Origin: Eucommia ulmoides
Lineage: Eukaryota > Streptophyta > Magnoliopsida > Garryales > Eucommiaceae
Assembly (NCBI GenBank): GCA_016647705.1
Contig: CM028333.1
Location: forward strand, 19,775,743-19,839,742
Direction of reading: 5' to 3'
Length of the DNA: 64,000 nucleotides
The position numbers and the translations under genes are program-made. Positions 32,765 to 44,631 of the stretch are shown here, piece by piece (positions within the stretch are counted from its first letter, which is position 1; each line of letters starts with the position of its first letter). The notes under the pieces are model-generated. The model was not told the DNA's origin, ran no database searches, and was given only the letters and a program-made list of their open reading frames with translations.

Positions 32765-33492
32765 TGGTATTTCTATTGAATTCTAAATCACTTGTTTTAC
32801 CTAATCTTGAGATACATATAAAGGCTAGAGTAATCATCAATTCTTAAGGCATCCTTTGAGAGTGAGTTAGACCTATTGGTTCCTACATGATATCAGAATC
32901 AGACCTTTTATCTGATATTGGGCATATTGAATCTCATATCGACGTTGGGCCTCCCGATATCTATTGGCAGTGGTTTGCCAAAGTACACCTTATGCGTAAG
33001 GGGACGCAATGAATCCCACAATGATGTTGAGTCTCCCGATATCCGTTCGCAGTAGTTTGGCAAAGATCACCCTACACTTAAAATGGCGTGTTACATCTCA
33101 TATCACTTGTGTTACTTGATCCTGATCTATATAAAGTTTATGGTAATTCTTTTCTTATAATACGTATTTTGAGAGTGAGTTAAGACTCACTGGGTTTTCA
33201 CATAGATATTAGAACCATACTTCTTGTTTGATACTGAGCATGTTGAATCCCAACAATGTGGAGTTCCCAGACATCCGTTCATACTGATTTGCCAAAGTGT
33301 GAATATCACAATAATGTTAAGTCCTCCGATATTTGTTCGCAATAATTTGTGAAAATTCATCTTACGCGTGAGAACATGTTAAATCTCATATCGTTTGTGT
33401 TATGTGATTTGGACTATGTATAATGTCCAGGACAATCATTTTATTACCAGACGCATTTTGAAAATGAGTCAAACCCGTTCAGTTTTTTCTAC
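32765..33492 (+). mobile_element. TRIM-like element with three LTRs
   Basis: Three related units of about 115-123 bp lie at about 32765-32887, 33089-33202 and 33377-33492. The best two start TGTTACATCTCATATC and TGTTAAATCTCATATC. Units one and two have TATA-like ATATAAAG, and all three have a TTTTGAGAGTGAGT-like phrase. After the first, TGATATCAGAATCAGACC (32888-32905) closely resembles the plant tRNA-Met primer site TGGTATCAGAGC; after the second the same site is more decayed (33203). The internal parts are only about 170-200 bp and carry repeats of CTCCCGATATC and GGTTTGCCAAAG. Small size, no coding capacity and tRNA-Met primer sites fit TRIM elements. Three LTRs around two internal regions indicate recombination between copies. 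Confidence 0.7.
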
Positions 33493-33755
33493 GCGCAATC
33501 AATTTTCTAGATGAGTCGAAGTCGAGTGGCCTTTGGGTTGTACACGTAACATGTGTACCTGCGTACCACTGGAACATTTCGCCAGCGATCCATTATTCAC
33601 GGAACTAGTACACAGATTTAATGAACAAAAAGCCTTGAAAGGAAGTCCTAAGAAACTATATCAACTCAGCCAGGCACGACCTCCGATCCATCTCCTCTTG
33701 TATGGGCTCGCTTGATCGTACGGATTATTCGAGTTTCTCTGTTTCTTGAATCGCT
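33493..33755 (+). promoter_or_regulatory. Proximal promoter and 5' leader region of the MYB gene
   Basis: This 263-bp segment separates the last TRIM LTR from the MYB ATG. CTATATCAAC at about 33657 is a weak TATA-like site roughly 100 bp before the start. An inverted repeat GTACAC...GTGTAC lies at 33541-33558. There are no other clear signals, and transcription start cannot be fixed. Confidence 0.4.
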
Positions 33756-34952
33756 ATGGCGACGATGAACGACGGCGGCCAAAATTCCCGCCCATGCTCG
33801 GAGACTAGTAGCGGTGGCGGTGGAGGAAACGGATTCATGTTGTTTGGCGTTAGGCTCATGGAGGGGTCGTTCAGGAAGAGCGCTAGTATGACCGATCTGG
33901 CTCAGTATGAGCAGCCTCATGACTCCAACGCCGATGTTGCCGCCGGCTACGCCTCCGACGACGTTGTTCATCCATGCCGCGAGCGCAAAAGAGGTAATAG
34001 ATCGACGAATCTTCATGTACGTACGTGTATAGAAATAGATATGATATTGATGATTTGATACATGCTTACAAACCCTAGCTAGGCTTTCAACTACTGAATC
34101 TGCTGTACGATGCCTATAGCTAGCTTTGAACTGATTAATTTGGTTATAATTGGGGGTTTTGATTACAGGGATTCCGTGGACGGAGGAGGAGCATAGGCTT
34201 TTCTTGTTGGGGTTGCAGAAGGTTGGAAAGGGAGATTGGAGAGGAATCTCCAGGAATTTTGTGAAGACGCGGACGCCTACTCAAGTAGCAAGCCATGCTC
34301 AGAAGTACTTTCTCCGGCGGAGCAACCATAACAGGAGGCGCCGGAGATCTAGTCTCTTTGACATTACCACCGACGCGGTAAAACACTATCTATATTGTGT
34401 GTGTAGAAATATAGATGGCGGCGAAATTCATCTCCTTAATTGATCAATTCTTGATTATAGATCACTTTTTTCATATCTGATATATAACCGGTCAATTTAC
34501 AGTATGTGGGTTCATCAGTTGAAGAACACAATGTCCACCACTACGAAATTCCAACGCCGCCGACTCTGCAGCCGCCACAGCTCACCAACAATCTCGAGGG
34601 CTTTCCTCTTTCAACGTTTCCGGTAACCCTGAATCCGGTGTTGCCAACTTCTCCAGCGAACACCTCACCGGATAATCTGACATTAGGACCGATCAATCAA
34701 GCGAAGATGAATTCGCCGAATCTCATTCGCCCACTACCTATTCCGATCCCTCCGTCTTCCAAAATGGCAGATCTGAACTTGAACCTCACAACCGGAACAG
34801 ATGCGGATTACCCGTTGCCTCTATCGCTGAATCTATCGACATCATCGTCGAGCAATGAGCAATCGGCGGCGACGAGGCATTCGTCGGCTTTCCAGGCCGT
34901 GTCGGGTAGCTTTAACAGCAGTAGTGGAGATAGCATTATCAGTGTCGCTTGA
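33756..34952 (+). CDS. 1R-MYB (SHAQKYF class) transcription factor, MYBD-like
   Basis: Three exons join cleanly: 33756-33993, 34169-34377 and 34503-34952 (stop TGA). Both introns have GT...AG ends and the phase is preserved, giving 298 residues. Residues 29-32 are LFGV, the R/KLFGV repression motif. The MYB repeat runs from about 80 to 130 ([40 protein letters not shown]), with the class mark SHAQKYF at 121-127 and a basic RRRRR stretch after it. The C-terminal part has DLNLNL (239-244) and LSLNLS (256-261), EAR-like repression motifs. ASDDVVH and [17 protein letters not shown] closely recall the Arabidopsis At1g70000/At1g19000 pair. Those proteins start with a CCHC zinc knuckle; here the N-terminus is [16 protein letters not shown], which keeps only the NSRxC remnant. 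Probable nuclear DNA-binding protein on I-box/TATCC-like sites, likely repressive; the target is an inference from the family. It is the only intact gene in the window. Confidence 0.93.
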
Positions 34953-35788
34953 ACTGAATATAATAATCTATGATGGTGTGTAGAGGTAGAATAGTAAAGT
35001 TTCCTGGAATTTAGGTAGGTTTGTATTAGAACTAGAGACTATGGAAAATCGGAATATATATTATATTGAATCTATGTCTATGTAAAATAATATATAGCTG
35101 ATTTCTTTTGTGTACATTTTAGGTAGATTTGGGAAAAATGTTGTTTTTTAACTTATTGGGGGGAAGAGATTGGTGGGTGTTTATCTAATAAACTTACTTG
35201 TTATTTGGTGTCTACTTAAATCTCGTTATTTATACGTTATTTCGACAAATATCTAACTTTTTTTTTTCATAATATCTGTGACTGTAAGTCTTCTGGTGAG
35301 GAAGTGATAAATACTGATATGTACGTAAAATTACTAAAGGAAACACGTAGTAGGGTGAAGTATATACCGAAGTTGATGAACAACTTGTTGGTAGTTTGGA
35401 TCGTCAAAGGTTTGAGACTATTTATTTAAAACTAACGAGTTCGTAGATTTCTTGATGATTTATTTTCGGAGTACTTGAGTGCCCTTGAATATATTAGAAT
35501 ACGAAAGTTTGCTGATCCGTTTGTTTAACCAATTTTATTTTAAATTTTTATTTTCTGCTAGTTGTGTTTGTAATAGACTATGTATTTATTTTGGCGTAAT
35601 GTCTTGGTCTTGTAAACCACTCCAGAGATTCAACAAAGCGACAATGTGCCAAACCGTAAGATTAACACGAGATATACCCCCTTGGGTGTTAGGCATCATA
35701 TTGTGCAAAAAACAAAAGTATAAAGAAATACTAGATACCTAGGATGTTTATCAAAGGGAAAAAAAAAAAAGAGTGTCACAATATACAA
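34953..35788. other. 3' flank of the MYB gene and spacer
   Basis: The MYB 3' untranslated region should lie in the first few hundred bases. AATAATATATAG near 35085 could serve as a near-upstream polyadenylation element. The rest shows no gene. Confidence 0.4.
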
Positions 35789-36822
35789 TCATGAAGTTCT
35801 TGTTACTTGTTCAGGGGTCGAATTAGAGAATATGAGGGGGACATCATTGGAGGGCATCACACATTTTTCTGATTTCATATGATTCGAGTGTCCATAATCG
35901 GGGTAGGTCATTGAGGAAGTCTTGGACGATAACAACCCTTTCCTTATGAATCCTTCCACTTCAATATCAACCAGTATAGGTAGCCCTTTAAATATCCTTT
36001 TCATCAAATGAATAATTGCAACTCCACAATCCATGTTGTATAAGACATTTTTAACACATTAGTGATTGTTATGTCATTACATAGATGTAAACTGGTTATT
36101 AGGTGGGATGAAGCCTACTTACACTGATATACCCTAGTCTAGTATGTCATCAGCATTCAAGATGTCAACATTTTTCAATTGGTGCTCCTTAGTCCTTTTC
36201 GACAACAACGTGTCCACATATGGAATCTACCGTTGAATGTTAAAAGAAATATGGAGTTTTGATTACAAAGGCAAGAAAAGAATCAGAAAGAAATGTAAGC
36301 TTACAAGTTTCTTTATGTTCTCATAAAACAGGTCTACAACACCCTCACACCTCAGGTTAATAGAGTTGTAATGTTTCTAGATAGATTTCTCCTTATGACA
36401 AATAACCAGGGTCCAGTGGCCAAATGACAAGGTCGTCCATTCGGTGTTTATTGGGAAGTGAATGTAACGATGCTCAAAAGAGAATGCATCAATTATTGTC
36501 AGGTTCAATATTTTCTCAAGCATAGCAGCATCTTTCTGCATGACCCACGTCTGTACATAAGCATCTAGAACAAAAAAATAAGAATTATGTGTACTTTACT
36601 TGCATCCTTGTATAAAGTGTGTAACATGTAAGAATGTAAAAATAGTAGATTTCTTACCCAACATGCACTGTTAACAAAAAATGACCGATTGATTAAGTCT
36701 TGGCAAAACGATTTCAGCTCATTGGCGACCTTTGTTTGTTCAAGCCACATGAATTCCATATATCCATTCGTGACCTAATGTTTATAAAACACACATGTTG
36801 TTATGTTGATATGTATGATCAA

Positions 36823-36857
36823 GTGTGTGTGTGTGTGTCTCTCTCTCTATATATAAC
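36823..36857. repeat. Compound microsatellite (GT)n(CT)n(AT)n
   Basis: A run of GT dinucleotides passes into CT and then AT within an intron of the broken Ulp1-like gene. Confidence 0.9.
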
Positions 36858-36869
36858 ATTACATCGCGT

Positions 36870-37035
36870 TGTGGCAAGCAACACATGTTACATTTAACAT
36901 TAACGATCATGTGACATATAACATACGCGATCATGTTACATTCAAAATAGACAAAAATGTTACATACTACACACATGGACATGTTATATATAACACTTAA
37001 AATCATGTTACATTTAACACTAACGTCGGATTATA
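36870..37035. repeat. Degenerate minisatellite of ACATGTTACATTTAACA type
   Basis: Units of roughly 35 bp with CATGTTACATTTAACATTAA, CATGTGACATATAACATACG, CATGTTATATATAACACTTA and CATGTTACATTTAACACTAA follow one another. They lie between exon-like pieces of the Ulp1-like gene, so in an intron. Confidence 0.7.
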
Positions 37036-37394
37036 TCATAATACAGTATGTTATATTGAGTATACATGTATAATACAGTTAGATAAGAAATGTGTCTGGT
37101 AATTCACAAAGTTTGTAAGCTGAGTCTCCCACAAAAGGCCTACTAAGTCAACAAGAGGGATTTGCTCATGTGTCCACTCACCACCCCACACAAATGCACT
37201 ACAAAAGTTACAAAATCAAATAAAAAATGATGCACAACAATTAAGTGTTATATTAATAAGTTGGATGTAACGCAAAATTGAAAAATTGAAACTTACGAAG
37301 ATTCATCTTTCTTCAAAATCATTTCCAAGTTTGTCCCAATCGAATTGGGATAGCAGCCTCGCAACATTACTATCGCTGGAAGGAAAACTCACCA

Positions 37395-37935
37395 TTACTT
37401 TTTTTTTTTTTTTTCCCAAAAAAAAGAGAAGTGCATTAAATGAACAAAGAGGGATCAGGCATCCACTAGCACCTTATTGTCCACCTCTATCACAAACTTA
37501 AACCAATGGTCATCAATACAAATCTTAAGACCCTGCCAAAGTCCAAAGACTTCAACAAATAAATTGGATTGAAAACCTGGAGGAATGGTAAAAGCAAAGC
37601 TTTAACCTCCCAAGTAATCTATACTAATACCTCCTATACCAGACATGCCAGGATTGCCCAGAGAGCTTTCATCAGAATTCATCTTGAAGTAACCAAAAAC
37701 AGGCTTGATCCGTTTAACCATAACCAACTTAGTTTAACAACTTTCTTAGTAGGCTTGGCAAGAAGAGAAAAATTCAATCTTTTAATCAGAGAGAGTAAAT
37801 GAGGAGCAACCCCATCACACTCAGCTTGACATCTAACTTTCCAAATCTCCCAACAAATTAGAATTGACAGGCTCGAAGGAAATGAGGGATCTTGCCACCA
37901 CTTTAAAATCCTTAAACATGAGATGCTTTTGTGAG
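37395..37935 (-). pseudogene. LINE RNase H and 3' end with poly(A)
   Basis: Minus-strand sequence reads ILICWEIWKVRCQAECDGVA (the usual stretch before the LINE RNase H), then FKMNSDESSLGNPGMSGIGG, where plant LINEs have FKVNTDGSxxGNPGxAGxGG. It continues with LFVEVFGLWQGLKI and FVIEVDNKVLVDA. The catalytic D in NTDGS has become S/D-E here, so the enzyme would be doubtful even without stops. The poly(A) tract follows 20-30 bp beyond the coding end. Confidence 0.78.
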
Positions 37936-39110
37936 TCTTTTTATTAGTTTTTAATTAGTAATAATATAATTTATTGTTTTTGCATAATTAAAATCAGAAA
38001 TAAAGAAACACGAAGAAAAGGATGAAGAAAATAAGTAAGGATAAAAAAATGGAGTAAAGACTTGCGCACCGACCCAAAATTGTTAAAAAGAAAGCACAAT
38101 GTTTTTAAAGGTCATTGATTGGCTAAATATGGGAATTAAACTAATGGAAATAAGGAAATTTTGCCCAATTCATTATATAGTTTGGCCACAGTGTTTTTCT
38201 CGGAGAGTTTTTTTTTTTTAGTTTATATGTTCATTTTTATCATTTGTTTCATTTTTCTGGGTTCTGCAAGGACTGTTTTGGGGACTTCTTCACTGGACTT
38301 TGGTTGAGCATTTTTTTTGGAAAATAATCCATGAACAACTAAGATAAATTTGGGATAGGCTGTATTCGTTTTAAGATTTTCGTAATGTAGTTTCATTTTT
38401 TATTCCATTTTATCTTTGTATAAGGTTATATAACAATGGATTAATATTTTTATATTGTTTATCCCGTCAATTCTTATTTTTATCATTTTATACATGTTAG
38501 AAACAATATTGTTGGTGCTTGTAGGTTAGATCTAATACTTATGATTTAGATCTAACTGTTATATATCCTGTACTTATTGGAATATAAACGGTTTAATAGG
38601 ATGAGTTATGCTTAGAGATTGATTTAACGTAAATTAAGAATCGAATCTCGAAGATAGTTCATGCCAATAAAATAGTCAAAATTTCATTGTAATTTCTGTT
38701 GTAGTTAAATTACTTCTTTATACACAACATAAAAATGGATAAAGAAATAAAACACATTATAATAATTGAAGAACGAATACATGCTCCCAACCCAGTCATT
38801 TATCATTTTATATTTTAAGCAGACCTGTCCCTTTTGTAGGTGATTCACTACCGAAGTGAAAAAATGACTAGATTCAGAAAAAGGGAGTACTACAAGCCCT
38901 ATTGGGTCGGGCTCTTCCCCATAAGGCCGCATCGTCGGATTTATTATTTTATATGTTACAATTAAACCCCCCCACAAAACCAATTCTATTAAATTCAACC
39001 AAAAAATAAGAAAATATTTAATAATTACAATCAAATCTTTGTGATTCGACACTCGTACTTAAGTACTATACTACGATAGTTGGCACTTAAATTGGGTATT
39101 AAATTTGAGC
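37936..39110. mobile_element. LTR-like insertion within the LINE
   Basis: LINE coding sequence stops near 39111 and resumes near 37935. Between lies AT-rich DNA without a protein. The right end (near 39045, TTTGTGATTCGACACTCGTAC) resembles the end of a plus-strand LTR of the sort with 'GTGGATTCGACCTCG'. Ends and target duplication were not fixed. Confidence 0.4.
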
Positions 39111-41229
39111 GATAAGATTTTCTTGATGGTACGAACCACTATAACGAGCCCACAATTTCCAAGCAAAATCACAATTGGAGAGTATCATTTCTGGAATCAA
39201 TTTGCCTTCCACAACAAGCACATAGATAAGGCATATTAAAACCAAGAGATTGAATTTTAGCATCAAAAGGAACCCGATTCCATAACACCTTCCACATGAA
39301 GATGGAAGCTTTTAACGGAATAGAAGAATACCAAATGAGCTTGAAGAAGTGAGGAGCTTCTAAACATTGCCTGAGAATCTGCTAAGCTGAAGAGAAAGTG
39401 AAATTTCCAGAAGAAGACGACATCTAGAGCATCTTGTCTTTAAAAGACTTGGGAAGTTTTTGAAGTTGCTGAATTTGAGATTTGAAAGATGGAAAAAGTT
39501 GATCAATTCTATTCCACCTCTATTTCCCATCTTCAAACATAATATCCTCCACCAAACAAATGAGCAACACTATTGGGAATAAGCATAATTTATTCATGAG
39601 GAAAATCAGTGAGCCACTGATCCCACCACAAAAGAACCTTTTCCTACCCAATTTGATATAAAATGAAGTCCTCAGCCAAGCTTTTACTAGCCAAAACATT
39701 TCTCTAGCCCATGCTCTGATGAGAACCAATTTTACTAAATAAGTCTATTTTTTGCAGCCATACTTCCTTTGCATAAACTGAGTCCATAAAGAATTACATT
39801 CTCTATAATTCCACCATAGTTTAGCTTTGAAGGCCTAGATGAAATCATTCAACTTCTTGAATCCCAAGCCCCTTTCAGAAGTTGGATAACAAATAGCCTA
39901 CCAGGATTTCCAATGATGCTTGCTATTCTAGAAAAAATTAGCAAACATGCCCTCCAATGTTTTGATCACCTTAGCAGGAGGGAACAAATCCATAGACAAG
40001 AAGAGAGTTTGGGAGATCAAAACAAGTTTGATGAGCACCTTCCTACCCCCAACGGATAAAAGCTTGGCCTGCCTTCCTTGTAGCTTGCTACTATTCTTAG
40101 AAATCAAAGAATCAAACAAAGAAGACTTATTTTGACCTGAAAAGAAAGGACATCCCAAATATTTCATGGGAAGAGAGCTATCGAAAAATCCTGATTTAGA
40201 GACTATCCAAGCAAGCTTGTTAAAAGGAATATAAGGGGAATGAATGAAGCAACTTTTGGAGTAATTGATGAGCTGACCAGAATTAACTTGGTAAACTTTA
40301 ACAAAATTCAAAAGTTTGATAAAAGTGGGTTTTAAACCATTTGGGAAGATAATCATACTGTCAACAAAAGTTAAATGGACAATTGGAGTGAGGGAACTAG
40401 GCTGATAGAATTAAAGAATTTCTTGACGTTGCATCAAATGTTTCAATCCTCTAGAGAAATCCTCAACCATCGAGATGAAAAGAAGAAGGGAAATGGGATC
40501 ACTCTGCCTTAATCCTCTTTGAGATTGGAAAAAACCACAAGAGTTCCCATTGATTATGATGGAAAAATGACAATTGAAAATGAGCCATCAAACCATGTCA
40601 ATAATTCTCTCACGAAACCTAACTTTTCTCAGAATGGCCATGAGGAAAAACCAAGACACCTTATCAAAATCCTTAGCCATATCCAATTTAACAATGATGT
40701 TCCCTCCAAGCACTTTCTTAGGCAAAAGTTGTACCATCTCTTGAGCCAACAGAATATTATCAAATATGTTTCTGCTTTCAACAAAGGCACTTTGTTGAGG
40801 AGAAATCAGCTTAGGCAATAAGATCTTAATTCTATTAGCCAAGAATTTTGATAAGACTTTGTTGAAGAAATTATATAAACTTGTAGACCTAAAATCAGAA
40901 CGAGATGAATGATCTTCAACTTAGGGGATTAAGGCCAGAAGAGTACTTGTACATACTTTGTTTAGCTCAACACCACATAAGAACTCCATTATATCCTGGA
41001 ATATATGTTCTTTAATGACCTCCCAATAGTGAGTAAAACATTTCCCAGAGGAGCCATCAGGTCCAACTGTACTATCTCCACTAAGACTGAAAATTGCAGC
41101 CTTGATTTCTTCAATGGCTGGAGGCAATAACAATTCCTCATTGTCATTTTCTGAGATTAAAGATGGAATAATGGATAAAAACACCAAATTGAATTAAGCA
41201 GATGGAAAACACAATACTTCCTGAAGATG
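39111..41229 (-). pseudogene. LINE reverse transcriptase and zf-RVT
   Basis: From high to low coordinates: LPPAIEEIKAAIFSLSGDST and VGPDGSSGKCFTHYWEVIKE (usual DSAPGPDGF), then STLLALIP. Next comes ANRIKILLPKLISPQQSAFV and NILLAQEMV, then VKLDMAKDFDKVSW, which holds the first catalytic Asp (LDMxKAYDRV). The FADD box region follows near 40380-40340 in broken form. Then QVNSGQLINYSKSCFI, MKYLGCPFF and GGRKVLIKLVLISQTLF (thumb). The zf-RVT region near 39400-39140 reads LIWYSSIPLKASIFMWKVLW. Several stops and shifts interrupt it. Confidence 0.82.
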
Positions 41230-42810
41230 TGATAGGTGTAATCTACCTATATATTTCCAAACCAGTTTTGTTAGTTTTAGAGTAGTTTTTATATTTATTT
41301 TATTATATTTTAATTAGTTTTTATACTTTTTGTATAAATCAGGTGTGTGGGATAAAAAGATAGGAAACTGAAGCAAAAACGATGAGATCAAATGAAGAAC
41401 GGTCGAAGAACGTTGGAAAAACGAGTAAGGCGACAATATTCTGAAAGAAGCCCACTGCCGCGGCGGTGAAAATGCAGAGAATGACTTATCCTTACTGAAC
41501 ATCCACCGCCGCGGCGCAAAACCACCACCGCGGCACTGGAGATGTAGGATATCAACCTAATCCACTGCCTTCTTTACCGTTGAGGCGATCAGCCAACCGA
41601 CCTACTCACTGCCGCGGCGGTGGCCTTTGCACAGATTTAGATATTTATTTTAGATATTTTGCCAATTTAAATCCCTATCCTTCCTTTTCCTTTGCTCTCT
41701 CTGGCTATTTGAGCCCCTTAGAATATATCTAAGGGTAGGTAGAGAAGTTTTAGAGGGGGAGCTTACATCCCGAGGTGGAGGAAGACGGTGGAGCGATCGT
41801 TGAACGGTTCTTAGCGGCAAATCTTCGGACGAGACTAAGTTCTTCGATTTCTTCCCTTATTTCTTTAACTTAGGATTTTGTGAACATGTTTAGCTCATTC
41901 TTATTTGTAAATCCGGTTATGGCCATTAGTTAAACGTGGATTGTGTAGGGATTAACAATATATTTATAAATATGTGTTTCGAATGATTTCGGTGTTGCGT
42001 TTATGTTTGTTATTTGAAGTTTGACTGTGTTTATCATATTGTTATATTTATTATGCTTAGATAGATATATCGAGAATACGGGGTTTGACACTCGGGAGAG
42101 GTAACCTCGGATTCGGACTAAAGTAAACATAATGCCAATCGATGACGTTGGGGCAAGACTCCCATGACCTAGGGTCGTTAAGACGTTGAGAAAGACTTAT
42201 TCGTTGACTCGAAGTCATGTATTCCCTCATCTTACACTCGAGAAAAGTGGCGGTGGAGTTTTAGAACTGAGATTGTCGATAAGGTAGACACAACGCAACG
42301 ATCCAATGACCCAGTCGGGAGTTGGATTGTGTCCAATCAATGACGTTAGGGCGAGACTCACGTGACTTAATGTCGTTAAGACGTTGAGAGGGATTTATTC
42401 GTTGACATGCAGTCGCGTTATATCCCTCGTCTTATACTCGAGAGAGATGGCGGGGGAGTTTACGAACCGAGATTGTCAAATAGGTCGAACACCATAAACA
42501 TAAGTCAATTGAGATCGAACACATATTTGTAAACCGAGTTAATTCCTAGACAATTCTTTCCCCTAAAACATCTCATTATATTAGTATAGATTAAATTAGG
42601 TTATATTAGTATTAGTATTAATAAATTAAATACATTTGTTTTTAGCTTAGATAAAGTTAGATCATAATAAACACGGTACTTGATAATAACAAACTCCAAT
42701 TCCTGTGGATACGATACCCGATCTTAAACGATCACACTATACTATAACTTTGACCTCGTACACTTGCGAGTAGTCAATACGCGAGCGCGAAACAAATGCT
42801 TCGGCATACA
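41230..42810 (+). repeat. LARD-1 5' LTR
   Basis: Starts TGATAGGTGTAATC and ends CTTCGGCATACA. The GC-rich palindromes at 41455-41466 (CTGCCGCGGCGG), 41506-41517 (CCGCCGCGGCGC) and 41609-41620 (CTGCCGCGGCGG) lie upstream of a TATA-like ATTTAAAT near 41664. Beyond that, phrases such as AGGGTCGTTAAGACGTTGAG recur within the LTR (near 42171 and 42371), so a roughly 200-bp segment is itself duplicated in the LTR. Confidence 0.9.
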
Positions 42811-42816
42811 AATTTT

Positions 42817-42834
42817 TGGTGCCGTTGTGGGGGA
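42817..42834 (+). other. Primer binding site of LARD-1 (tRNA-Asp type)
   Basis: TGGTGCCGTTGTGGGGGA matches the plant tRNA-Asp primer site TGGCGCCGTTGCCGGGGA at 15 of 18 positions. It lies six bases after the LTR. Confidence 0.7.
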
Positions 42835-44631
42835 TTGTTTTGTTGGTTATTATCGATATTGTGAATAAATGACACGATTTTACTTTAGGCATTTCTTTTG
42901 TATATAATTTTTGTTTTGTAGTTTTGTTTTTATTTCTTATGCAGTGTACCTGGAGATGTTAGATCAATAGGTATTGATGCATTCATTTCGACAGGATTCG
43001 AAGCCATTTATAGTGCTTGGCACCACACACATAAGCCGGTGAGGCATGTCGTTGAAAGATCAAGCCATCCAAAGAAAAATCTCGCTAGTCTTGAGGGCAT
43101 GTGTCGGGCCGAGGACATTAAACCACGCGCTTCATGGGATGTAACCCAAGGTTAAATAAATTAAATCCGTCACAACCGAATTTATTTGGAGGCAAGAGAA
43201 ATCTCGCCTCCCAAGTAAGTGTTCTAAACCCCATTCGTCAGCATGCTTTTAATTTCATAATGTTGAGAATGATGATTGGGCTGCTGAGAACACTATCCAT
43301 TTTAAGTTTGGAAGTGATGTGTAGTGTGTAGTATGTTAATTATGTGTTATTGTTTTCTTGTGTTCATGTTTGTTTAGGTTAGAATGTGTTTTTATTTTTT
43401 GTTGTTGTGTGTATGCTAAGTTTTGCGTTCATCTGGGCCGTTACTCGATGATGATAATTACCCCTGGTTGTTTTCGAGGTCAAGGGTAATACCCATGCAT
43501 GTGTGTTCTGTGTGCTTGACTATGCTTTTTGGTAAAAATTAGTGTAGATCCTAATTTGCACGAGCACATAGACTCAATGTATTTTTATTCATTTGATTTG
43601 AGGACGATTATCGATTAGCCAAATTTATGACATTAAGGATTCTAGAACTTGATTGAGGGGAAGATTGAGGCGAAATCTTAGGCGAGGTAGTTTAGGAGAT
43701 GTGATTTAGGCTTTCGTTTTGTCGCTTGAGCCCTTTGAAGCCTACCCTGTTAAATGTTTATCCCTCGTTATCCTGTCGAAACCTAAATGTCAATTCAATT
43801 CTGAACACATAAGCAAATACCCTAGCCAGTTGATATTTTTCCAAACCTATATCACTGTATTTAAAGGCATATTTGAGTAAATCAAGTCAGCAGTTGCAAA
43901 TACTTCTTGATGTGAGCGGTTGAGTTTAGGGTGAACTTCGAATTGGTTCGATATTCGAGTACTCACTTGTCGTTTTTCTTTTGCTTTAACCACACCCGTG
44001 AAATCATACTAATTAAATAAGTTTGGGGGTGTGGTTGTATGAAAAAAAATAAAATATTTATGTTTCTTTTGACAAGTGAGTACATCGGGCTTAAATGTTT
44101 GGTTAAGATTGTTTCCAATTTATCTATGGGGGTTCGAGAGTGAATGTGGCAAGCGTTGAGCCTTGGGTAATGTTAACCCATTTTCTTTTTTGAAATACCG
44201 TTGGCCAAATATACCAAAACCGAACCAAGACCTTTTGATCTTTTTCAACTTCCAAGCCTACATTAGTGGAGAGTGGACCCCAATCAGGTATATGGTAATC
44301 CTAGTCCTATACGGTCTAAGTCATGAGTTTCGTTGGGGGATAATCCAATCCGGTCGTTGTATAGTTATATTATTGAGTCTCACACTAACACGTTTACAGG
44401 ATCTAGAATGGCGTTCACCATTATTGCATGTCAAAATTCTAGAACCACATGATGTGTTTTACCGCCTGAACTCGATATGATTGGCGGTTGTTGAGGGAAA
44501 AATAAATAGGCCATTAGAAGAATTTAAAACTTGCATGTCATTATGTTTAGATTGTTTTAGGTTGTTTGTTATTTCATTTATGTGCGTGTATTTTGCTCGA
44601 GAACTAGCAAAATTCCAATTTTGGGGGTATT
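42835..44631 (+). other. LARD-1 internal region, non-coding, conserved 3' half
   Basis: No coding domain. From about 43430 to 44631 the sequence aligns by eye with LARD-2 54440-55808. Shared marks are ACTCGATGATGA, TTTGGGGGTGTG and CCTACATTAGTGG. A G-run AAGTTTGGGGGTGTGG (44020-44035) resembles a second polypurine tract, and the true tract is TTTTGGGGGTATT before 44632. Confidence 0.7.

Larger units (their letters stand above)
35789..37394 (-). pseudogene. Broken Ulp1-like (C48) cysteine protease gene
   Basis: Exon-like open segments on the minus strand can be read in order. About 37394-37302 (SDSNVARLLSQFDWDKL) ends at donor GTAAGT. About 37199-37090 (AFVWGGEWTHEQIPLVDLVG) starts after an acceptor TTTTGTAG. 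About 36770-36653 (MEFMWLEQTKVANELKSFCQ) ends at GTAAGA. About 36560-36306 has FPINTEWTTLSFGHWTLVIC, where HW is the catalytic His of Ulp1-family proteases, and it ends at GTAAGC. 36034-35789 has MDCGVAIIHLMKRIF, where C is the catalytic Cys. An in-frame TAG lies after KEKSI. The 5' part is missing: a LINE poly(A) end abuts at 37395. It may be a host gene or a copy carried by a Mutator-like element; both are known for C48 domains in plants. The fold and residues support the family, not a substrate. Confidence 0.65.

Noticed and set aside
33533-33715. Short open frame just upstream of the MYB gene as an upstream ORF or gene
   Set aside because: No domain; position of the transcript start is unknown, so an upstream ORF cannot be claimed.
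41930-42130. Minus-strand open frame MFTLVRIRGYLSRVSNPVF, with a near copy at 45351-45578
   Set aside because: The two look conserved only because they lie in the two LTRs of LARD-1. They contain no domain and the frame is lost in LARD-2 and the solo LTR.
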